Assembly: GCA_030621805.1 (NCBI GenBank)
Contig: JAUXGY010000026.1
Coordinates: 1-11,357, forward strand
Reading direction: 5' to 3'
Length of the DNA stretch: 11,357 bases
Source of the DNA: Kiritimatiellales bacterium
GTDB lineage: Bacteria; Verrucomicrobiota; Kiritimatiellia; Kiritimatiellales; Pontiellaceae
The position numbers and the translations under genes were made by a program. A model generated the notes under the pieces. It worked only from the letters and a program-made list of their open reading frames with translations, had not been told where the DNA came from and searched no databases. This document shows positions 1 to 5,238 of the stretch, one piece after another; position 1 is the first letter of the stretch; every line of letters begins with the position of its first letter.

Positions 1-681
1 GTCCACTCGCTGACCAAGTGGCTCGGCGGCCATGGCACCGGTATCGGCGGCATCGTGGTCGACTCCGGAAAATTTGACTGGACCACCGGCAGGCATCCGT
101 TGCTTTCCGATCCGGAACCAAGCTATTGGAACGTCAGCTTCGCCAACGATCTTGGTGACTTGGCACCCCTTGCCTATATCCTGCGCATGCGCCTGATTCC
201 GCTGCGTAACCTCGGCGCCTGCATCTCTCCTGATAATTCATGGATGGCGTTGCAAGGCATCGAAACCCTTCCGCTACGCATGGAGCGCCACTCCGAAAAC
301 GGACTGGCCGTGGCCAAGCACCTGCAGAACCACGCCAAAGTCGAATGGGTGCGCCATCCCGCACTTGAAGGTGACCCGTCCTACGAGCTGGCGCAGAAAT
401 ATATGCCCAACGGTGCGGGCGGCATGGTCATCTTCGGGATCAAAGGCGGAGCAGAGGCCGGACGGAAGTTTATTGAAAGCCTCAAGCTCTTTGCGCACCT
501 CGCCAACGTGGGCGATGCCCGCAGCCTGGCCATCCACCCGGCCTCCACCACCCACTCGCAACTCAGCGAAGAGCAGCAAGCCGCCGGGCGCATCACACCG
601 GATCTGGTTCGCCTCTCCGTAGGACTTGAACATATCGACGATATCCTGTCTGATATAGACCAAGCTCTGGAAAACATCTAG
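1..681 (+). CDS. metY: O-acetylhomoserine sulfhydrylase, 3' part (5' end outside window)
   Basis: The reading frame is open from base 1 to a TAG at 679-681, giving the last 226 residues of a PLP-dependent Cys/Met-metabolism enzyme. Family knowledge: MetY converts O-acetylhomoserine plus sulfide to homocysteine in the cytoplasm. The window opens on the PLP-lysine motif (VHSLTKWLGGHGTG; Lys at visible residue 6). The C-terminal domain then shows VRHPALEGDPSYELAQKY, GGMVIFGIKGG and the substrate-side stretch HLANVGDARSLAIHPASTTH, followed by LVRLSVGLEH near the end. An internal GTG at 55 is in frame but is not a start, because the PLP lysine lies upstream of it. metX lies 62 bp downstream and supplies this enzyme's substrate, which favours MetY over cystathionine synthase/lyase paralogues. 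The promoter and any SAM or T-box control lie outside the window. Confidence 0.93.
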   Translation, partial: VHSLTKWLGGHGTGIGGIVVDSGKFDWTTGRHPLLSDPEPSYWNVSFANDLGDLAPLAYILRMRLIPLRNLGACISPDNSWMALQGIETLPLRMERHSENGLAVAKHLQNHAKVEWVRHPALEGDPSYELAQKYMPNGAGGMVIFGIKGGAEAGRKFIESLKLFAHLANVGDARSLAIHPASTTHSQLSEEQQAAGRITPDLVRLSVGLEHIDDILSDIDQALENI

Positions 682-704
682 TTACCAGATAACAGGATCA
701 CAGA

Positions 705-731
705 GCCATCCCCCTGGGGGATGGCTTTTTT
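705..731 (+). terminator. Intrinsic terminator after metY
   Basis: A perfect 9-bp GC-rich stem, GCCATCCCC / GGGGATGGC with loop CTG (705-725), is followed at once by six T (726-731). This is a textbook Rho-independent terminator for metY. Its T-tract ends only 12 nt before the metX ATG, so metX expression needs read-through or a promoter inside the metY 3' end. Confidence 0.9.
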
Positions 732-743
732 AGTGGGGACACA

Positions 744-1886
744 ATGGAAACAAAAACAAAGTTTTTCACCTATGGTGAAGAGACCCAATCCCGCCTCGCA
801 TTGCACGATGGGCCGGCGTTTGGCCCCGTCACCCTTGCCTATGAAACGTATGGAAAACTGAATGAGAACAAAGATAATGCCATCCTTGTTTTCCACGCCC
901 TGACCGGCTCTCAGCATCTGACCGGCTTCAATCCCGAAATTTCCAGTGTTGGAGAAAAATGGACTGAAGAGTGCAGGACCGGATGGTGGAACGACTTTGT
1001 CGGCCCCGGAAAAATGGTGGATACCGATCGGTTTTTTGTGGTCTGCGCAAACTATTTCGGCGGGTGCTATGGCAGCACCGGCCCTGCCTCCATCAATCCT
1101 GAAACCGGAAATGAATACGGCGGCGACTTCCCGCACATTTGCTTCAGCGACATTGTTGATTCGCAGCTCCCGCTCTTTTCCAAGCTCGGCATAGAAACCT
1201 TTCACGCCGCCATCGGCTCCTCGCTCGGCGGCATGCTGGCCATGAATCTGGCCACACGCCATCCGAAAAAAGTCCGGCGCATTATTCCGATCGCCTGCGG
1301 CATCGAAGCCACCACCCTCACGCGCACCCACATTCTCGAGCAGATCCTCGCCGTCGAGAACGACCCCAACTTTTGCAACGGCCACTACTACAACGGCCCC
1401 GCCCCCCTACGCGGCCTTGCCCTCGCCCGCATGATCTCCCACAAAACCTTTGTCTCCCTCCACGCGATGGAAGCGCGCATGACGGAAAAATGCGAACAGG
1501 AGCAGGATGAGTTTTCATGGTACAAGATTAAATCCCCGCTCGAATCCTATATCCTCCACCAAGGGCGCAAGTTTGTCCGGCGGTTCGATGCCAACTCCTA
1601 CCTCTATCTGAGTTCGGCGTGGACTAAATATCACCTCCTGCGGGACTGTGGAAAAACGCGCTACGACGAAGTCTTCGCGGGCTGCAAGCATCAGGACTAC
1701 CTCGTCTTCAGTATCGACTCCGACGTCTGCTTCTACCCTGATGAGCAGGAATATATCGTCAAACAAATCAGAGCCAGCGGCCTCCCTGTGGAATACATCA
1801 CCGTCCACTCCGACAAAGGCCACGACTCCTTCCTGCTTGAACCTGATCTCTATTCCGAAGCCATCAAGCGGATGCTGGAGAAATAG
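744..1886 (+). CDS. metX: Homoserine O-acetyltransferase (alpha/beta hydrolase fold)
   Basis: 380 residues, the usual length of MetX. Family role: acetyl-CoA plus L-homoserine gives O-acetyl-L-homoserine, the first committed step of methionine synthesis and the substrate of the upstream metY product. Visible hallmarks are LAYETYGKLN (31-40), HALTGSQH (51-58), the conserved GCYGSTGPASINPETG (107-122), and the nucleophile elbow GSSLGG (158-163, Ser160). The catalytic Asp is in SIDSDVCFYP (Asp327) and the His in GHDSFLLE (His360), so the Ser-Asp-His triad is complete. The ATG at 744 follows GGGG at 735-738, a modest ribosome-binding site. A succinyltransferase activity cannot be excluded from motifs alone, but pairing with MetY supports acetyl specificity. 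A very short leader separates the gene from the metY terminator. Confidence 0.95.
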   Translation: METKTKFFTYGEETQSRLALHDGPAFGPVTLAYETYGKLNENKDNAILVFHALTGSQHLTGFNPEISSVGEKWTEECRTGWWNDFVGPGKMVDTDRFFVVCANYFGGCYGSTGPASINPETGNEYGGDFPHICFSDIVDSQLPLFSKLGIETFHAAIGSSLGGMLAMNLATRHPKKVRRIIPIACGIEATTLTRTHILEQILAVENDPNFCNGHYYNGPAPLRGLALARMISHKTFVSLHAMEARMTEKCEQEQDEFSWYKIKSPLESYILHQGRKFVRRFDANSYLYLSSAWTKYHLLRDCGKTRYDEVFAGCKHQDYLVFSIDSDVCFYPDEQEYIVKQIRASGLPVEYITVHSDKGHDSFLLEPDLYSEAIKRMLEK

Positions 1887-1918
1887 GCTCTAGGCTTTGG
1901 ACCATAGGAAAAAACATT

Positions 1919-2677
1919 GTGATCGTTGTCCTCTCCCCATCCAAAAGCATGGATATGGAACCCGCAAATAATTTGCCGGACAGCCAGCCCGCTTTTCTGG
2001 ATCAATCCAAACAGCTCATCGCTCAAGCCCGCATGTTTTCCACCGCCGAGCTGATGGACTTCATGCAGATCAGCGAAAAACTGGCGAAGCTTAACCATCA
2101 ACGTTTCAAGGATTGGAACGTGCCCTTCTCCCCCGAAAATGCAAAGCAAGCCATACTGGCCTTCACGGGCGATGTCTACGACGGCTTCGATGCCCCCACG
2201 CTCAAAACACGCGACATGAACTTTGCGCAGGAACACCTTCGTATTCTCTCGGGGCTCTACGGCCTGCTTCGGCCGCTCGACCTTATCCAACCCTATCGGC
2301 TGGAAATGGGGAGACCACTCAAAACACGCGGAGCCGACACGCTCTATGCATTTTGGAAAGAAGCCATCACCCAAGAGCTAAACCAACGCCCCGGCGACCT
2401 ACTGGTGAATCTTGCCTCACAGGAATATTTCAAGGCCATCAATAAACGTACGCTCGACAAACAGGTTGTCACCCCGGTCTTCAAGGACGAGAAAAACGGC
2501 AAACTTAAAATCATTAGTTTCTTCGCCAAGAAGGCACGGGGTCGGATGGCGCGCTACATCATCCAAAACCGGATTACGAATACCGACGGGCTACGCTCCT
2601 TTGCAGAAGATGGCTACGTCTTCGATCCCGATTCTTCAACCCCATCCGAACCGATCTTTGTGCGGGACGAACGATAA
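1919..2677 (+). CDS. yaaA: YaaA family peroxide-stress / iron-limiting protein (DUF328)
   Basis: 252 residues, normal for YaaA (about 250-260). Family knowledge: E. coli YaaA limits free intracellular iron during H2O2 stress and so reduces Fenton damage; it is a cytoplasmic DNA-binding-type fold with no known enzymatic activity. Characteristic stretches are the N-terminus IVVLSPSKSMD, QLIAQARMFSTAELMDFM (34-51), AILAFTGDVYDGFDA (93-107), LRILSGLYGLLRPLDLI (127-143), YRLEMG, VNLASQEYFKAI and ISFFAKKARGRMARYII (200-216). The GTG start at 1919 matches the family N-terminus (MxIxxSPxK) and has AGGAA at 1906-1910 eight bases upstream. No plausible earlier start exists. The gene lies 32 bp after metX with no terminator seen between them, so the two may be co-transcribed. 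Confidence 0.92.
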   Translation: MIVVLSPSKSMDMEPANNLPDSQPAFLDQSKQLIAQARMFSTAELMDFMQISEKLAKLNHQRFKDWNVPFSPENAKQAILAFTGDVYDGFDAPTLKTRDMNFAQEHLRILSGLYGLLRPLDLIQPYRLEMGRPLKTRGADTLYAFWKEAITQELNQRPGDLLVNLASQEYFKAINKRTLDKQVVTPVFKDEKNGKLKIISFFAKKARGRMARYIIQNRITNTDGLRSFAEDGYVFDPDSSTPSEPIFVRDER

Positions 2678-2688
2678 ATTTCGACCGC

Positions 2689-2710
2689 ACTGATTCCATC
2701 GGAGATCAGT
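2689..2710. terminator. Hairpin between convergent yaaA and cell-wall hydrolase genes
   Basis: ACTGATTCC pairs with GGAGATCAGT (one bulged base) around a 3-nt loop, between the stop of yaaA (2677) and the 3' end of the minus-strand gene, whose stop (2706-2708) lies inside the stem. Neither side has a good T-tract. It may act as a bidirectional transcript end or a 3'-stabilising hairpin, not a classical terminator. Confidence 0.4.
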
Positions 2711-3185
2711 CCATATAGCCAAAGACATGGTTCCCGATCGTGCGTTTCCCGCGTAGCGAGCTTGCCCAAGACGGAGTCACAATCGAAGGGTTATAAAAAT
2801 GCGTCAGATGATCCCATTTCCGGGTGCTGGTCATGAGCACCCATGCGATGCCATAGCAATCGCTGCGTGCCACATGATCAGCGGGAAGTATACCCTCGCC
2901 CGAACGGTAGAATTCAGGAACGGAGTTTAAATCGTTCCAACAGGAGAACTGTTTTTCCTTCAGACAGACGTCTGTCAGCGAAATGTTCAAACGCCTCGCG
3001 CGGGTCTGGATTACCGCGGCTACCGCCATCTTTCCCTTAAACGGCTCCCCCCTTGCTTCGGCGAACAGCGTGTAGCTGACAATGCGAGCAGCGGCCTCAC
3101 TTAAGGAACTTACATCCGGTTTCACTGCGCTAGCGATCACGGGGAGGCCCAGCAGGGCAATCGCCATATCTCTTCGGGTACTCAT
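2706..3185 (-). CDS. Exported cell-wall hydrolase, SleB/CwlJ type (Hydrolase_2)
   Basis: 159 residues. The N-terminus MSTRRDMAIALLGLPVIASA is a signal peptide with twin arginines before a short hydrophobic core, so Sec or possibly Tat export; cleavage may follow ASA at ~20. The mature part is essentially one SleB-type domain: FAEARGE (41-47, with Glu43 aligned to the proposed catalytic Glu of SleB), GKMAVAAVIQTRAR (51-64), QFSCWND (79-85), HFYNPS (129-134), PSWA (138-141) and GNHVF (151-155). Family role: lytic transglycosylase/muramidase-like cleavage of peptidoglycan. No peptidoglycan-binding domain is present. In non-sporulating Gram-negatives such proteins are general wall hydrolases; nothing here suggests a spore role. 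The ATG at 3185 has GAAGGAG 4 nt upstream. It lies 28 bp after tyrA on the same strand and is probably co-transcribed. Confidence 0.85.
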   Translation of the reverse strand: MSTRRDMAIALLGLPVIASAVKPDVSSLSEAAARIVSYTLFAEARGEPFKGKMAVAAVIQTRARRLNISLTDVCLKEKQFSCWNDLNSVPEFYRSGEGILPADHVARSDCYGIAWVLMTSTRKWDHLTHFYNPSIVTPSWASSLRGKRTIGNHVFGYMD

Positions 3186-3213
3186 ATGACTCCTTCAAAT
3201 TAATCGGTAGGAT

Positions 3214-4080
3214 CTACTTCTTTAGAAATTGGTTTAATTTTAGAACCTGATTGCGATCGGTGGCTGCGGCTTCGAGCCAATTCCGGATATCATTGCCATT
3301 TCCTTCGCGCAGGATCTGGATTAATCCTTGTAGTTCTTCGTGAAAGCGGTCGAGTTCGGCTTCTAGCGCGGCGCGGTTGGTATCGATGATATCCACCCAC
3401 ATATCGGCAGAACCGGAGGCCACGCGCGTGGTATCCTTAAACCCTGTCCCGCAAAAGTCGGCCTTCTTCGCAGGATCCCCATCAGCAACGGAACGCACGA
3501 GAGCGGCAGCGACCATGTGCGGCAGGTGGCTGGTGGAGGCGAGCATGGCATCGTGTTGCTCGGGTGACATCTCAACGACCTCCGACCCAACGGATTTCCA
3601 AAGGGAGGAAATCATCGGTGCCCCGTCGGATGGACATACCACCGTAAGGCGGCCCTGGTAGAGATCAGGATCGCCTGCTTCGATTCCTGTTTTTTCCGAA
3701 CCCGCGATGGGATGCGACCCAACAAAATGGGCATCGCTATTTTCAAACAAGGGTTCCATGGTTTTAAGAAGCTCGGACTTGGTGCTGCCGACATCCGTTA
3801 CGATGGCGCCCGGTTTAAGGGCCGGAACAATTTGCTCGGCAAGCGTTGCGATCGTCCAGATCGGAACACAGATCACAATGATGTCGGCCTCACGAACCGC
3901 TTCCGAAGGATCAGAAAACACCTGGTCGGCAATGCCGCCTTCCAAGGCCGCCGTGCGGGTTTCCTCGCGGCGGGCGTACCCATAAATTCGGCCCGCGTAT
4001 CCTCGCCTTTTTAACCCGAGCGATAGCGATGCCCCCATTAAACCTAAGCCGAGAATTGCTATATTTTGGGGTTCGTCCAT
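3214..4080 (-). CDS. tyrA: Prephenate dehydrogenase (tyrosine biosynthesis)
   Basis: 288 residues from the chosen ATG at 4080. Role: NAD(P)-dependent oxidative decarboxylation of prephenate to 4-hydroxyphenylpyruvate. The Rossmann motif GLGLMGASL lies 10 residues from the start. It is followed by IIVICVP, VTDVGSTKS (substrate/NAD loop), the active-site VGSHPIAGSEKTG with the catalytic His, then TSHLPHMVAAAL and FKDTTRVASGS. No ACT domain or chorismate-mutase fusion is visible, so feedback control, if any, does not use these. Start choice: the frame stays open to a TTG at 4143 (309 aa) and has another ATG at 4107. The ATG at 4080 has GGAA 6 nt upstream and begins just before the first beta strand, whereas the TTG has no Shine-Dalgarno. 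The start is uncertain; the gene identity is not. Confidence 0.92.
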   Translation of the reverse strand: MDEPQNIAILGLGLMGASLSLGLKRRGYAGRIYGYARREETRTAALEGGIADQVFSDPSEAVREADIIVICVPIWTIATLAEQIVPALKPGAIVTDVGSTKSELLKTMEPLFENSDAHFVGSHPIAGSEKTGIEAGDPDLYQGRLTVVCPSDGAPMISSLWKSVGSEVVEMSPEQHDAMLASTSHLPHMVAAALVRSVADGDPAKKADFCGTGFKDTTRVASGSADMWVDIIDTNRAALEAELDRFHEELQGLIQILREGNGNDIRNWLEAAATDRNQVLKLNQFLKK

Positions 4081-4148
4081 ATCGAGTTCCAAGGGTTCGT
4101 TAAACATGAACGCGTAGTTTCCAAGGTTTAGATTTTTTTTCAATCAAA

Positions 4149-4164
4149 ATCCCAAACAGGGGAT
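4149..4164. repeat. Small inverted repeat upstream of tyrA
   Basis: ATCCC and GGGAT flank a 6-nt loop just upstream of the tyrA frame, in what would be the tyrA leader if transcription starts near the sod promoter. The stem is only 5 bp. It is a weak candidate for an operator or leader hairpin. Confidence 0.25.
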
Positions 4165-4198
4165 CTGTATTAATGCGTACCATTTTAGTTCTATTTAA

Positions 4199-4257
4199 TT
4201 GACAACTCTTGTATCTCGTTCATTATAGTGACCATTGAAACACTAATTATAGGAGGT
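4199..4257 (+). promoter_or_regulatory. sod promoter and Shine-Dalgarno
   Basis: A perfect -35 TTGACA (4199-4204) and a -10 TATAGT (4224-4229) are separated by 19 bp; an alternative -10 CATTAT (4221-4226) gives 16 bp. The leader ends with AGGAGGT (4251-4257), 5 nt before the ATG at 4263. The heptamer ATTATAG occurs at 4222 and again at 4246. On the minus strand the same stretch reads TATAAT (4227-4222), a possible -10 for tyrA with no good -35. No clear Fur, PerR or SoxS box was recognised. Confidence 0.75.
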
Positions 4258-4262
4258 TTCCC

Positions 4263-4877
4263 ATGGCATACGAACTACCCACACTGCCCTATGCATACGA
4301 TGCATTGGAACCGCACATCGATGCGCGCACGATGGAGATCCATCATTCAAAACATCATCAAGCGTACGTCAACAACGTCAACGCTGCACTTGAAGGAACC
4401 GGACTTGAAGGAATTCCGCCCTGCGAACTTTGCCGTCGTCTTGACGAGCTTCCGATCGAGAAGCAAGCGGCTGTACGCAACAATGGTGGCGGCCATGCCA
4501 ACCATTCCTTCTTCTGGGAAGTGATGAGTCCGGATGGCGGTGGTTTGCCAAGTGGAGCGCTCGCGGCAGCCATCGACCAATCGTTTGGTTCCTTTGGCGC
4601 GTTTAAAACGGAATTCAGCAAGGCGGCGGCAACCCGTTTTGGATCGGGCTGGGCCTGGCTTTGTAAGCATGACGGCGGAACACTAAGCGTGTGCTCCACT
4701 CCAAATCAGGATAACCCGTTGATGAAGGATGTACCGTGCGACGGTCTTCCCATTCTTGCACTGGATGTCTGGGAGCATGCATACTATCTGAACTACCAGA
4801 ATCGCCGGCCCGATTATATCTCCGCGTTCTTCCATGTGATCCGCTGGGAGAAGGTGGCCGAGTTCTACGCGATGTAG
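4263..4877 (+). CDS. sodA: Superoxide dismutase, Mn-type (Fe/Mn family)
   Basis: 204 residues, full length. Reaction: dismutation of superoxide to O2 and H2O2 in the cytoplasm (no signal peptide). Metal ligands are His27 (in MEIHHSKHH), His81 (in GGGHANHSFFW), Asp168 and His172 (in LDVWEHAYY). The Mn-type signature is present: a glycine in GGGHANH and Gln149 in the C-terminal domain (STPNQDNPLM), where Fe enzymes usually carry the outer-sphere Gln in the N-terminal domain. RFGSGWAWL and QNRRPDYI are canonical. The N-terminus is nearly that of E. coli SodA (from memory). Oddity: five cysteines, at 54, 57, 134, 144 and 159, including a CxxC (PPCELC), which is unusual for SodA. It has its own promoter. 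A cambialistic Fe/Mn enzyme remains possible. Confidence 0.95.
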   Translation: MAYELPTLPYAYDALEPHIDARTMEIHHSKHHQAYVNNVNAALEGTGLEGIPPCELCRRLDELPIEKQAAVRNNGGGHANHSFFWEVMSPDGGGLPSGALAAAIDQSFGSFGAFKTEFSKAAATRFGSGWAWLCKHDGGTLSVCSTPNQDNPLMKDVPCDGLPILALDVWEHAYYLNYQNRRPDYISAFFHVIRWEKVAEFYAM

Positions 4878-4973
4878 CGGATACAGCATCCCGTAATACG
4901 CTTTAAACCCCTCAGATCGAGCCGAGTTCACACCGGTCTAATCGTCTGAATCGTTAGCGACTTCTCGGGCCGA

Positions 4974-5036
4974 GGTGTAGTGCGAACCTCTCTGCTTGCA
5001 GAGGGCGCGCCCCCTTCGGGGGGCACGCACTACACC
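4974..5036. repeat. REP/BIME-like compound inverted repeat
   Basis: A perfect 11-bp outer stem, GGTGTAGTGCG (4974-4984) with CGCACTACACC (5026-5036), encloses two hairpins. One is CTCTGC-TT-GCAGAG (4990-5003). The other is GCCCCC-TTCG-GGGGGC (5009-5024), a UUCG tetraloop. Each strand therefore reads GTAGTGCG followed by a GC-rich hairpin, in inverted orientation, which is the layout of paired REP units with a 5' GTAG (a BIME). Directly upstream is an 11-nt palindrome, CTCGGGCCGAG (4964-4974). No T-tract follows, so it is not an intrinsic terminator for sodA. It could alternatively be a structured RNA with a three-way junction. Confidence 0.55.
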
Positions 5037-5111
5037 CACAGGGTGAAGAAAACACGGGGCGCTAAAATCTGAATAATGGCCTTTTACGGATAAGATGATA
5101 AATATTGTACG

Positions 5112-5135
5112 ATTTCGGTATTTTAATACTGAAAT
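5112..5135. promoter_or_regulatory. 24-nt palindrome, operator candidate for the OFOR operon
   Basis: A near-perfect inverted repeat with half-sites ATTTCGGTATT and AATACTGAAAT around a 2-nt centre; the only asymmetry is one G:T position. It lies in an AT-rich stretch about 50 bp upstream of the first operon start, where a repressor or activator site would be expected. No known regulator consensus was recognised. Confidence 0.5.
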
Positions 5136-5154
5136 ACTCAAACGACTGTGATTT

Positions 5155-5169
5155 AACTTGCCGCAAGTT
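5155..5169. promoter_or_regulatory. 15-nt perfect palindrome just before the OFOR operon
   Basis: AACTTGC-C-GCAAGTT is a perfect 7-bp inverted repeat with a single central base, 13 nt upstream of the GTG at 5183. It could be a second operator half of the leader or an RNA hairpin affecting translation initiation. No promoter hexamers with good spacing could be assigned in 5080-5180. Confidence 0.45.
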
Positions 5170-5178
5170 GTGAAGAAA

Positions 5179-5238
5179 ATGGGTGGCAATAGAGGTTTAT
5201 CGCCTTATATCAACCCCGCAAAACTCGGAGAAAAATAG
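5179..5238 (+). CDS. Possible 19-codon leader ORF overlapping the operon start
   Basis: An ATG at 5179 opens a short frame (MGGNRGLSPY...LGEK) that stops with TAG at 5236-5238, one base before the in-frame alternative GTG (5240) of the flavoprotein gene. The alternative start's Shine-Dalgarno, GGAG (5227-5230), lies inside this short frame. If 5240 is the true start, this could be a coupled leader peptide; if 5183 is the start, it is a chance frame. It has no strong ribosome-binding site of its own and its sequence shows no amino-acid runs typical of attenuation peptides. Confidence 0.2.
   Translation: MGGNRGLSPYINPAKLGEK

Noticed and set aside
55..57. GTG at 55 as the start of the first gene
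   Set aside because: The same frame is open upstream to base 1 and encodes the PLP-lysine motif, so the gene begins outside the window.
678..1385. Long antisense frame (235 codons) over the first half of metX
   Set aside because: It is the complementary shadow of a gene with a full MetX catalytic triad; the translated protein has no recognisable motif and it also runs across the terminator.
4964..5036. GC-rich hairpins after sodA as an intrinsic terminator
   Set aside because: No T-tract follows on either strand and the element lies about 90 bp after the stop; the inverted GTAG-headed layout fits a REP pair better.
4974..5036. tRNA-like or riboswitch element in the sodA-OFOR gap
   Set aside because: The folds do not match a tRNA cloverleaf or any riboswitch core I recognise, and the element is 140 bp from the next start.
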